A stretch of 35,397 nucleotides of DNA from Gordonia asplenii (lineage in GTDB: Bacteria > Actinomycetota > Actinomycetes > Mycobacteriales > Mycobacteriaceae). Shown here piece by piece: positions 25,643 to 34,300 of this stretch. The translations under genes and the position numbers were made by a program. Numbering within the stretch: position 1 is the first letter of the stretch; each line of letters begins with the position of its first letter. Under the pieces are notes generated by a model. The model was not told the origin of the DNA and did no database searches. It saw nothing but the letters and a program-made list of their open reading frames with translations. The DNA lies in NCBI RefSeq assembly GCF_012933505.1, contig NZ_JABBNB010000048.1, positions 1-35,397 of the forward strand. Direction: 5' to 3'.

Positions 25643-25695
25643 ATTCTACAAACTTTCGAAAGTTGCTTGCGTAATCGAATTTAGCGGCGTATCAC
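25643..25695. promoter_or_regulatory. Overlapping divergent promoters with GntR operator palindrome
   Basis: AACTTTCGAAAGTT (25651-25664) is a perfect 14-bp palindrome. On the minus strand it sits directly upstream of a -10 box TAGAAT (25643-25648) for the regulator gene. On the plus strand a promoter TTGCGT (25667-25672), 17-nt spacer, TATCAC (25690-25695) begins 3 nt beyond it. A regulator bound here would cover both promoters. The ribosome site of the first catabolic gene is AAGAGGAG, before ATG 25738. Confidence 0.6.
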
Positions 25696-25737
25696 TGTTA
25701 GACAGATCACAAACGAAGGATCAAGAGGAGCACGCAC

Positions 25738-26586
25738 ATGAGAGTCGGAGTCATCGACAACCGGGCGGTCATCGTCGTCGCGACCACCGCGATCGACATC
25801 GCCAAGGCCAGCGACAACACCTTCGGCCCGGATGTCACGTCGATCTACGAGCGGTGGGCAGATTTCCGCAGGTGGGCTGCGACCGCCGCCCTTCCCGCGG
25901 GCGACCCGTTCGACGCAGCCGACCTCGCCAACCCGGTTCCCGAGCCCCCGCAGGTCTTCGCGATCGGCCTCAACTACGCCGAGCACGCGGCGGAATCCAA
26001 GTACGCCGTCGGCGACCTCCCGCCGGTCTTCACCAAGTACCGCGCCTCACTGGCCGGGCCGCGCGGCGTCGTCGGCCTGTACGGCCCCAAGGTCGACTGG
26101 GAGGTGGAGTTGGTCGCGGTCATCGGCAAAGCCGCCCACAACGTCGCCGAAGCCGACGCCTGGGACTACGTCGCCGGACTCACCGTCGGACAGGACATCT
26201 CCGAACGCGCGACCCAATTCAACGCGCACCCACCGCAGTTCAGCCTAGGCAAGTCCTACCCCGGCTACTCGCCGTTGGGTCCGGTCGTGGTGACGCCCGA
26301 CGAATTGCCCGACCGCGACGATCTCGAACTCGGCTGCGCGATCGACGGCGAGGAAGTCCAGCACGGCCGGACGTCGCAGATGATCTTCTCGGTCGGAAAG
26401 CTCGTGTCCTACCTGTCGACCATCACTCCGCTGCTCCCCGGCGACGTCATCTTCACCGGAACGCCGTCGGGCGTCGGGATGGGCCGCGAACCGCAACGCT
26501 TCCTCGCCGAAGGCGAAGTGCTGCGCTCCTTCATCGCCGGCATCGGCGAACTCGAACAGCGCTTCGTCGCACCGGAAAACCTATAG
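25738..26586 (+). CDS. Fumarylacetoacetate hydrolase (FAH) family protein
   Basis: 282 residues from ATG 25738. FAH_family C-terminal domain (PF01557): PPQVFAIGLNYAEHAAES, PPVFTKYRASLAGPRG, and the metal ligands in DWEVELVAVIGK (E-x-E pattern) and VGQDISER. These are followed by SLGKSYPGYSPLGP, RTSQMIFSVGKLVSYLS and PGDVIFTGTPSGVG. Members are acylpyruvate hydrolases, 2-hydroxyhepta-2,4-dienedioate isomerases or related enzymes using Mg2+ or Mn2+. In this operon it is the only candidate C-C hydrolase for a ring-cleavage product, since no alpha/beta meta-cleavage hydrolase is present. It starts the operon, 22 nt before the dioxygenase gene. The exact reaction is not decided by sequence. Confidence 0.9.
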   Translation: MRVGVIDNRAVIVVATTAIDIAKASDNTFGPDVTSIYERWADFRRWAATAALPAGDPFDAADLANPVPEPPQVFAIGLNYAEHAAESKYAVGDLPPVFTKYRASLAGPRGVVGLYGPKVDWEVELVAVIGKAAHNVAEADAWDYVAGLTVGQDISERATQFNAHPPQFSLGKSYPGYSPLGPVVVTPDELPDRDDLELGCAIDGEEVQHGRTSQMIFSVGKLVSYLSTITPLLPGDVIFTGTPSGVGMGREPQRFLAEGEVLRSFIAGIGELEQRFVAPENL

Positions 26587-26608
26587 CAGTCCCCGAAAGG
26601 CATCGACC

Positions 26609-27529
26609 ATGAGTTTGCACCGACTCGCCGCGGTCACCATCGGCGTCCCCGACGTCGCCGAGACCGCCGCCTACTACCACGAATTCGGACTCACCCCGTC
26701 CACCGACGGCTGGCTGTCCACCACCGACGGCGGCGATCAGCTGCGCATCGTCACTGCCCCGACCCGACGGCTCGTCGAAGTGGTCGTCGGGGCCGATTCG
26801 CCCGACGACGTCGACCGCGTCGCCCATGAGCTGACCGCGAACGGCTTTGCGGCACAGCGCGACTCGGCGTCGGTGACGACTTTCGATCCGGTCACCGGAG
26901 TGCGCGCCGTCGTCCGCGCGATGCCCCGTCTCGTCCAGCCGCCGGTTGCTCCGACGCCGTACAACGGTCCCGGCCGCATCGAACGCACCGGACGCGCACC
27001 CGGCGTCGTGCGCGACACCCCGATCCGCCCCCGCAAGCTCGGCCACGCGGTGATCGGCTCCACCGACTACGAGGCGAGCCGGCGACTCTTCGTCGACGGC
27101 CTCGGATTCAAGACGAGCGACCACATCAAGGGCCACGGAACATTCATGCGGTGCTCCGACGACCACCACAACATCTTGGTGCTGCAGTCGCCGGTCAACT
27201 ACTTGCACCACACGTCGTGGCAGGTCGACGACATCGACGACGTCGGGCGTGGCGCCCGAGAGATGCTCGAAGGCAATCCCGAGCGGCACGTGTGGGGTCT
27301 CGGCCGACATCATGCGGGCTCGAACTTCTTCTGGTATCTGAAGGATCCGGCCGGAAACTTCTCCGAGTACTACTCGGACATGGATTGCATTCCAGAGGAC
27401 GAGATCTGGACCCCGGAAGATCTCGAAGGCGCCCGCGGACTCTTCAACTGGGGCCCGCCACCGCCACCGTCGTTCCTCGAACCCGACGACCTCGCCGCCA
27501 TGATGACCGGCGCCCACAGCAACGCCTAG
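26609..27529 (+). CDS. Extradiol (type I, VOC-fold) ring-cleavage dioxygenase
   Basis: 306 residues from ATG 26609, ribosome site CGAAAGG. Two vicinal-oxygen-chelate modules: an N-terminal one without metal ligands (about 1-110) and a catalytic one (about 140-260). Fe(II) ligands fit the BphC pattern: His146 (LGHAVIG), His201 (YLHHTSWQVDD) and Glu253 (NFSEYYSD). The family opens catechol-type rings next to the hydroxyls using O2. The length (306) and arrangement match 2,3-dihydroxybiphenyl 1,2-dioxygenase-type enzymes. The substrate is unknown; the monooxygenase later in the operon probably makes the catechol. Cytosolic. The C-terminus has an unusual proline run (PPPPPS). Confidence 0.92.
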   Translation: MSLHRLAAVTIGVPDVAETAAYYHEFGLTPSTDGWLSTTDGGDQLRIVTAPTRRLVEVVVGADSPDDVDRVAHELTANGFAAQRDSASVTTFDPVTGVRAVVRAMPRLVQPPVAPTPYNGPGRIERTGRAPGVVRDTPIRPRKLGHAVIGSTDYEASRRLFVDGLGFKTSDHIKGHGTFMRCSDDHHNILVLQSPVNYLHHTSWQVDDIDDVGRGAREMLEGNPERHVWGLGRHHAGSNFFWYLKDPAGNFSEYYSDMDCIPEDEIWTPEDLEGARGLFNWGPPPPPSFLEPDDLAAMMTGAHSNA

Positions 27530-27545
27530 AACTGGGAGAACCGAC

Positions 27546-27983
27546 ATGACGATCACCACCGGCACCATGACCCGCGAACAACGCAAAGTCGTTGCGCTGG
27601 AGTACTTCAAACGATTCGACAACGGCGGCGACGTGCTGGAGCTGTTCGCCGACGACGCCGAAGTGTTCTTTCCCAAATGGGGTATCGCTAAGGGACACAA
27701 GCAGATCGGTGAACTCTTCGGCTGGGTCGGGCAGCTGATCAAGGAAATCGACCACTCGCCCCAGTACTTGAACTTCATCATCGACGACGACATGGTCGTC
27801 GTCGAGGGCGGATCGTCGGGCGTCGCCGCCGACGGCACCCCGTGGCAGGCCGGCCAGGGTGCGGGCGGCCGCTGGACCGATGTCTTCGAGATCCGCGACT
27901 TCAAGATCCACCGCTGCTTCGTCTACCTCGACCCCGACTACGCCAACGCCGACATCGGCCGCTATCCCGCCGTGGTGCACTGA
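27546..27983 (+). CDS. NTF2-like (SnoaL-type) small alpha+beta protein
   Basis: 145 residues from ATG 27546, ribosome site TGGGAGA. NTF2-like cone fold: N-terminal helices REQRKVVALEYFKRFDNGGD, VLELFADDAEVFFPKWGIAK, then strands LNFIIDDDMVVVEGGSSGVA and GRWTDVFEIRDFKIHRCFVY. Members are small isomerases, hydrolases, dehydratases or ligand-binding subunits, and aromatic operons often contain one. A role on the ring-cleavage product is possible but unproven. It lies 16 nt after the dioxygenase and 1 nt before the SDR gene, firmly within the operon. Confidence 0.82.
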   Translation: MTITTGTMTREQRKVVALEYFKRFDNGGDVLELFADDAEVFFPKWGIAKGHKQIGELFGWVGQLIKEIDHSPQYLNFIIDDDMVVVEGGSSGVAADGTPWQAGQGAGGRWTDVFEIRDFKIHRCFVYLDPDYANADIGRYPAVVH

Positions 27984-27984
27984 G

Positions 27985-28701
27985 ATGCCCGGCGCGGGAG
28001 ACCATGTCGTCATCATCGGCGGCACCAGCAATCTCGGTCTGGAAATCGCCTCTGCCGCGGCCAGACTCGGCGCCGAGGTCACCGTAGCCGGGCGTGACAA
28101 GGCCAAGGCCGACGCCGCCGTGGCCCGCATCGGCGGCGACACGCACCCGGCGATCTGCGACCTCAACGACTCCGATTCGCTCTACGCCATGTTCGACGGC
28201 ATCGAGCGCGTCGATCACCTGATCCTCACCGCACTCGACCGCGATCACAATACGATCGCCGACTTCCGTCCCGACGACAGCGCTCGCACCATGCTGATGA
28301 AGACCGTCGGATACGCCGTCGCGGTGCACGCGGCGCTGCCGAAGTTCACCCACACCGGATCGGTGGTCATGTTCAGCGGCCTGTCCATGTGGACGCCCAT
28401 GCCGGGCTCCACCACCATCTCGATGGCCAACGGCGGCGTCATCGGACTGATGAATTCCCTTGCGACACAAATAGCTCCGGTCCGAGTGAACTCCGTGACG
28501 CCCGGCGTCGTGGTCGGCACCGACGCCGTCGACTCAGCCGATCCGGTACGCGCCGAGCAGTACGAACGCCTCCGGCAGCGCACGCCCGGCAAGCGCCTAC
28601 CGACCACCGCCGACATCGTCGCCGCGACATTCGCTCTCACCGACAATCCCGGCCTGAACGCGGCGAACCTCGTCGTCGACGCCGGCATGCACTTGGCGTA
28701 G
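27985..28701 (+). CDS. Short-chain dehydrogenase/reductase-like protein lacking catalytic Tyr and Lys
   Basis: 238 residues from ATG 27985; a longer frame from 27859 overlaps the preceding gene and is rejected. The Rossmann start VVIIGGTSNLGLEIA keeps the dinucleotide-binding glycine pattern, with Arg37 (VAGRDKAKAD) suggesting NADP(H). The Ser of the triad is present (MFSGLS, about residue 131-134). Where the family has YxxxK, this protein reads ISMAN (145-149): Tyr is Ile and Lys is Asn. The downstream phrase VRVNSVTPGVVVGTD and the C-terminal LVVDAGMHLA are normal. Either the activity is lost and it binds a cofactor or partner, or it uses other residues. The gene is intact and within the operon. 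Confidence 0.85.
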   Translation: MPGAGDHVVIIGGTSNLGLEIASAAARLGAEVTVAGRDKAKADAAVARIGGDTHPAICDLNDSDSLYAMFDGIERVDHLILTALDRDHNTIADFRPDDSARTMLMKTVGYAVAVHAALPKFTHTGSVVMFSGLSMWTPMPGSTTISMANGGVIGLMNSLATQIAPVRVNSVTPGVVVGTDAVDSADPVRAEQYERLRQRTPGKRLPTTADIVAATFALTDNPGLNAANLVVDAGMHLA

Positions 28702-28706
28702 AGCGA

Positions 28707-28793
28707 CCCGTCGAGCCGGCACAGAACGCCGGCGAAGCCTCCAACCGCTGGTCGAGCCGGAACGAAGCGCTAGCGAAGTTCCGTGTCGAAACC
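28707..28793 (-). repeat. Dispersed GTTTCGACACG...GGCTCGACCAGCGG repeat, copy B
   Basis: On the minus strand: GGTTTCGACACGG (28781-28793), CTTCGCTAGCGC in the middle, and CCGGCTCGACCAGCGG (28745-28760). A second CCGGCTCGACGGG edge lies at 28707-28720. It fills most of the 178-nt gap inside the catabolic operon between the SDR and monooxygenase genes. The downstream gene has its own strong ribosome site (TAGGAGGA). Confidence 0.65.
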
Positions 28794-28879
28794 ACTCACA
28801 CTCCAACCTCATTCTCCCCCAGCACCTTTCGTGCTACCCCCATGCCGAAATCAGGCACCTCTCCAATAGGAGGATTCTC

Positions 28880-30664
28880 ATGACCACCACCATCGACACC
28901 GATGTCCTCGTCGTCGGCGCGGGCCCCTGTGGGCTCACGGCGTCGGCGCTGCTCGCCCGCTACGGCGTCGACGCGATCACCGTCAGCCGCTTTCCCAGTA
29001 CCGCGCACACTCCGCGTGCCCACATCACCAACCAGCGCGCGATGGAGATCTTCCGCGACCTCGGCATCGAATCCGAGGTGCGCGCAGCAGGCATTTCCAA
29101 CGAGCAGATGGGCGAAAACGTCTGGGCCACCAGCTTCGCCGGCACCGAACTCGCTCGTGCTCGTTCATGGGGCACCGGCACCGACCGGCGCAGCGACTAC
29201 GACGGCGCGAGCCCGACCAGCATGACCAACATCGGGCAGCACAAGCTCGAACCCATCCTGCGCGCGGCCGCCGAGAAGCGCGGTGCCGACATCCGCTTCA
29301 ACACCGAACTCGTCGAGATCCGCCAGGACGACGACCACGTCTACGCGACGGTCCGCGACCGCGAGACCGCGGATACTTACCAGATCCGCGCCAAGTACGC
29401 CTTCGGCGCCGACGGCGGCCGCAGCACCGTCGTCGAACAGATCGGCTTCCACATGGACGGCGAGACCGGGCTCGGATTCGCCGTCAACGTATGGCTGGAG
29501 GCCGACCTCACCAAGTACCGTGCGCATCGTCCCGGCGCGTTGTTCTTCACCTTGCAACCCGGACGCGACTTCTGGCTCGGCTCAGGCACGTACGTGACTG
29601 TCGAGCCGTGGAACGAGTTCGTGCTGATCGTCATGTACGACCCCGCCGTCGAACAGATCGATGTGTCCGAGGAGGCCATGCTGGCGCGGGCTCGAAAGAC
29701 CATCGGCGACGACGACGTCGAGATCACCATTAAGAACATCAGCCAGTGGCAGATCAACCACGTCGTCGCGAAGGAGTATCGCAAGGGCCGGGTGTTCATC
29801 GGCGGCGACGCCGCGCACCGGCATCCGCCCGCGAACGGTCTGGGCTCTAACACGTCGGTGCAGGACGCCAACAACATCGCCTGGAAACTCGCAATGGTCG
29901 TGTCCGGGCAGGCCGACGACAGCCTGCTCGACTCCTACAGCCAAGAACGGCAACCGGTCGGCCGCCAAGTCGTCGACCGTGCGATGGCCAGCGTCGAACT
30001 GCTCGGAAAGCTGACGCCTGCGTTCGGAATCACCGCGGGGCAGGATGAGCAGCAAGGATGGGAGACCATCCACGAGTATTTCGGCGACTCGCCCGACAGT
30101 GAACGCAAGCGCGAAGCCGTGCAGGCCGTACTCGACGCCAACGACTACCAATTCAATTGCCACGGAGTCGAATTGGGACAACGCTATGCGTCGGGTGGCA
30201 TCGTCTCGACAGATCCGATGCCGCCCTACACCCGAGACCCGGAGCTGTACTACCACCCGACGTCGACGCCGGGCGCGGTCCTTCCGCACGCCTGGCTGCA
30301 GCACGGCGACGACCGGGTCTCCACCCTCGACCTCGTCGACGGGAACTTCACCGTGATCACCGGAATCGGCGGGGACGACTGGCTCTCCGCGGCATCGGAG
30401 GTCGCCGGCGAGCTGGGCATCGTCATCGATGGACGCAAGGTCGGGCCGCGGGAGGAATACGACGACGTGTTCGGCGAGTGGAAGAAGGCCAGCGAGATCC
30501 ACGACGCCGGGGTACTGATCGTGCGACCCGATCGGCACGTCGCATGGCGTGCGACGTCGATGTCCGACGACCCGCTGGGTGCGCTGCGGTCGGTGATGGC
30601 ATCGCTGACCGGCCGCGGCGTCGTCGAAGCCGGCGCCGGCACCGAGGCGAAGGTGGGTGCGTGA
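28880..30664 (+). CDS. FAD-dependent aromatic hydroxylase (PheA/TfdB-type)
   Basis: 594 residues from ATG 28880 with TAGGAGGATT upstream. Class A flavoprotein monooxygenase (PF01494): GxGxxG in VLVVGAGPCGLTAS (13-18), DG motif in FGADGGRS (178-179), and GD motif in RVFIGGDAAHRHPPANGLG (Asp310), then NTSVQDANNIAWKLA. The C-terminal thioredoxin-like domain common to phenol hydroxylases (about 430-590) is present. It should use NAD(P)H and O2 to ortho-hydroxylate a phenolic ring, making the catechol for the extradiol dioxygenase. The similarity is to 2,4-dichlorophenol 6-monooxygenase-like enzymes; the true substrate is unknown. A 178-nt gap with a dispersed repeat precedes it. Confidence 0.92.
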   Translation: MTTTIDTDVLVVGAGPCGLTASALLARYGVDAITVSRFPSTAHTPRAHITNQRAMEIFRDLGIESEVRAAGISNEQMGENVWATSFAGTELARARSWGTGTDRRSDYDGASPTSMTNIGQHKLEPILRAAAEKRGADIRFNTELVEIRQDDDHVYATVRDRETADTYQIRAKYAFGADGGRSTVVEQIGFHMDGETGLGFAVNVWLEADLTKYRAHRPGALFFTLQPGRDFWLGSGTYVTVEPWNEFVLIVMYDPAVEQIDVSEEAMLARARKTIGDDDVEITIKNISQWQINHVVAKEYRKGRVFIGGDAAHRHPPANGLGSNTSVQDANNIAWKLAMVVSGQADDSLLDSYSQERQPVGRQVVDRAMASVELLGKLTPAFGITAGQDEQQGWETIHEYFGDSPDSERKREAVQAVLDANDYQFNCHGVELGQRYASGGIVSTDPMPPYTRDPELYYHPTSTPGAVLPHAWLQHGDDRVSTLDLVDGNFTVITGIGGDDWLSAASEVAGELGIVIDGRKVGPREEYDDVFGEWKKASEIHDAGVLIVRPDRHVAWRATSMSDDPLGALRSVMASLTGRGVVEAGAGTEAKVGA

Positions 30665-30665
30665 G

Positions 30666-31169
30666 ATGGATATCGGGCTTCTCATCCTGCGCCTGCTGGT
30701 CGGCGGTCTGGTCTTCGGCCACGCCATGCAGAAATTGGTCGGCGCATTCGGCGGACTCGGCGCCGACCGCACCGCACCAATCTTCGAATCGTGGGGATTC
30801 GTTCCCGGTAAGCCGTTGGTACTGCTCGCCGCAGCGCTGGAAGCGATCGGATCGGCGCTACTGATCCTGGGGCTCGGCACGCCGCTGGGTGCGTCGATCG
30901 TGCTCGGCGTCATGACGGTAGCGGCGTCGGTGAACGTCACCAACGGCCTGTGGGCGCAGAAGGGCGGTTACGAGGTGGCCTTCACCTACGGCGGTATCGC
31001 GCTGGCACTCGCGTTCACCGGTCCCGGTGGCCTTTCGCTCGATCGCGCCGTCGGATTCTCCGACTACAACCACGCGCTCGGCGGCGCTGCGGCAGTCGTC
31101 GTGGCAGCGGTGGCGGCGGCAGGATTCGTCGGCTACGCGCGGACGAAGGCGCGGGCAGCGGCGATATAG
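30666..31169 (+). CDS. DoxX-family membrane protein
   Basis: 167 residues from ATG 30666, 1 nt after the monooxygenase stop, with AAGGTGGG about 8 nt upstream; an in-frame GTG at 30657 would overlap. Four membrane helices. Family features: LLILRLLVGGLVFGHAMQKL, GGLGADRTAPIFESWGFVPG, LVLLAAALEAIGSALLILGL and ASVNVTNGLWAQKGGYE. DoxX proteins (PF07681) are small membrane proteins linked to redox or membrane-associated oxidoreductase complexes. Here it may support electron supply or membrane attachment of the pathway (inference). Last gene of the operon; no clear hairpin terminator follows before the pyc leader. Confidence 0.85.
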   Translation: MDIGLLILRLLVGGLVFGHAMQKLVGAFGGLGADRTAPIFESWGFVPGKPLVLLAAALEAIGSALLILGLGTPLGASIVLGVMTVAASVNVTNGLWAQKGGYEVAFTYGGIALALAFTGPGGLSLDRAVGFSDYNHALGGAAAVVVAAVAAAGFVGYARTKARAAAI

Positions 31170-31359
31170 CAGTTCTCTCGTCCGGCACCCGACGGCGCAC
31201 GCTGATTGACGCCGTCGGCACTCCGGGGCCCTCACTCACGACGTCGTAACCCCCACGTAACCCAAATGTTCGCGTGAGGGAACCCGACGTGGCAGGGTTG
31301 AGGGGCCGTCACATTCGGCATCACGTCCTCGACCGACGCTCAAAGGGAACACCGATCAG

Positions 31360-34300
31360 ATGACCAGCAGTACCTTTGCCAAAGTTCTTGTCGCTAATCG
31401 CGGCGAGATTGCTATCCGCGCTTTCCGTGCCGCCTACGAACTGGGTATCGCGACTGTTGCGGTCTTTCCTTACGAAGACCGCAACTCGCCGCATCGTACG
31501 AAGGCTGATGAGTCGTATCAGATCGGTGAACCGGGTCACCCGGTCCGCACCTATCTCGATATCGACGAGATCATCGCCGCCGCAACCCGTGCCGGGGCGG
31601 ATGCCATCTATCCCGGCTACGGCTTCCTGTCGGAGAACCCGGATTTGGCGGCCGCCTGCGCCGCTAATGGGATCACGTTCGTCGGCCCGTCGCGTGACAT
31701 TCTGGAATTGACCGGCAACAAGGCCCGCGCCATCGCCGCCGCCAAGGCCGCCGGCCTGCCGGTCCTCGCTTCCTCGGAACCGTCGACCGATGTCGACGCC
31801 TTGCTGGCCGCCGCAGAATCCATGCAGTTCCCGCTGTTCGTCAAGGCTGTCGCCGGCGGCGGCGGCCGCGGCATGCGCCGTGTCGAGGACATCACGGGGC
31901 TACGCGACGCGGTGGAGGCCGCCGCCCGCGAAGCCGAATCCGCGTTCGGCGACGCGACGGTGTTTTTGGAGCAGGCGGTGATCAACCCGCGTCATATCGA
32001 GGTGCAGATCCTCGCCGACACCCACGGCAACGTCATCCACCTGTTCGAACGCGACTGCTCGGTGCAACGCCGCCACCAGAAAGTCGTCGAACTCGCCCCC
32101 GCCCCCAACCTCGACCCCACCCTGCGGGAGACGATCTGCGCCGACGCCGTCGCCTTCGCCCGCCAGATCGGCTACACCTGCGCCGGCACGGTCGAGTTCC
32201 TCGTCGACGAACGCGGCAATCACGTGTTCATCGAAATGAACCCCCGCATCCAGGTCGAGCACACCGTCACCGAAGAAGTCACCGACGTCGACCTGGTGCA
32301 AGCCCAACTACGCATCGCCGCCGGCGCCACGCTGGCCGAACTCGGGTTGTCCCAAGACGCCATCCGGGTGCACGGCGCCGCCCTGCAATGCCGGATCACC
32401 ACCGAAGACCCCGCCAACGGATTCCGCCCCGACACCGGCCGCATCACCGCCTACCGCTCCCCGGGCGGCGGCGGCGTCCGCCTCGACGGCGGCACCACCC
32501 TGGGCGCCGAAGTCGGCGCCTACTTCGACTCCATGCTCGTCAAACTGACCTGCCGCGGCCGCGACTTCGACACCGCCGTCGCCCACGCCCGCCGCGCGGT
32601 CACCGAATTCCGCATCCGCGGCGTCTCCACCAACATCCCCTTCCTGCAAGCCGTCCTCGACGACCCCGACTTCCGCGCCGGCCGCGTCACCACCTCCTTC
32701 ATCGAAGAACGCCCCCATCTGCTGACCCAACACTCCTCGGCCGACCGCGCCTCGAAAATCCTCGCCTACCTCGCCGACGTCACCGTCAACCACCCCAACG
32801 GCACCCGCCCCACCACCGTCTACGCCCTCGACAAACTCCCCGCGATCGACCTGACCACCCCACCACCGGCCGGCTCCCGACAACGCCTGCTGACGCTGGG
32901 CCCCGACGGGTTCGCCACAGCACTACGCGAACAGAAAGCGTTGGCTGTCACCGACACCACCTTCCGCGACGCTCACCAGTCGCTGCTGGCGACCCGGCTA
33001 CGCACCTCCAGCCTCCTCGGCGTCGCCGGGCACGTCGCCCGCCTCACCCCCGAACTACTGTCGATCGAAGCCTGGGGCGGCGCCACCTACGACGTGGCAC
33101 TACGCTTCCTGCACGAAGACCCCTGGGACCGCCTAGCCCAGTTACGTGAAGCCGTCCCCAACATCTGCCTGCAGATGCTGCTGCGCGGCCGCAACACCGT
33201 CGGGTACACCCCCTACCCCGAGCAGGTGACGAAAGCCTTCGTCGCCGAAGCCACCGACACCGGTATCGACATCTTCCGCATCTTCGACGCACTGAACAAC
33301 GTCGACCAGATGCGCCCAGCCATCGACGCCGTCCGCGAGACCGGCACAGCGATCGCCGAAGTAGCGATGAGCTACACCGGCGACCTGGCCAACCCCACCG
33401 AAAACCTCTACACCCTCGACTACTACCTACGCCTAGCCGAACAGATCGTCGACGCCGGCGCGCATGTGCTCGCCATCAAAGACATGGCCGGCCTGCTCCG
33501 TGCACCCGCGGCGACGAAGTTGGTCACCGCGCTCCGCCAGAATTTCGACCTCCCCATCCACATCCACACCCACGACACCCCCGGCGGACAACTAGCCACC
33601 TACCTCGCCGCCTGGGAGGCCGGCGCCGACGCCGTCGACGGAGCCAGCGCCCCCATGGCCGGCACCACCAGCCAACCCTCGTTGTCGGCGATCATCGCTG
33701 CCGCCGCCCACAGCGAACGCGACACTGGCATCTCACTGGACGCCGTATGCGACCTCGAACCCTACTGGGAAGCACTCCGCAAGGTGTACGCCCCATTCGA
33801 GTCCGGGCTCCCAGCCCCCACCGGCCGCGTCTACACCCACGAAATCCCCGGCGGCCAACTATCCAACCTGCGCCAACAAGCCATCGCACTCGGACTCGGC
33901 GACCGCTTCGAAGAAGTCGAAGCCAAATACGCCGCCTCCGACCGCCTCCTCGGACGACTCGTAAAAGTCACCCCATCATCGAAAGTCGTCGGCGACCTCG
34001 CCCTCGCGTTAGTGGGCACCGGCGTCGACGTCGACGACTTCGCCGCCGACCCCGCCCGCTACGACATCCCCGACTCCGTCATCGGGTTCCTGCACGGCGA
34101 ACTCGGCACACCCGCCGCCGGCTGGCCCGAACCCTTCCGCACCCGCGCCTTGGAAGGACGCGGCGCCGCCCGACCGATCACCCCGCTGACCGCCGACGAC
34201 CAAGCCGGCCTCACCGGCGACTCACCCACCCGCCAAGCCACCCTCAACCGCCTCCTATTCCCCGGACCGACCAAAGAATACCTCGCCCACCTCGACCAAT

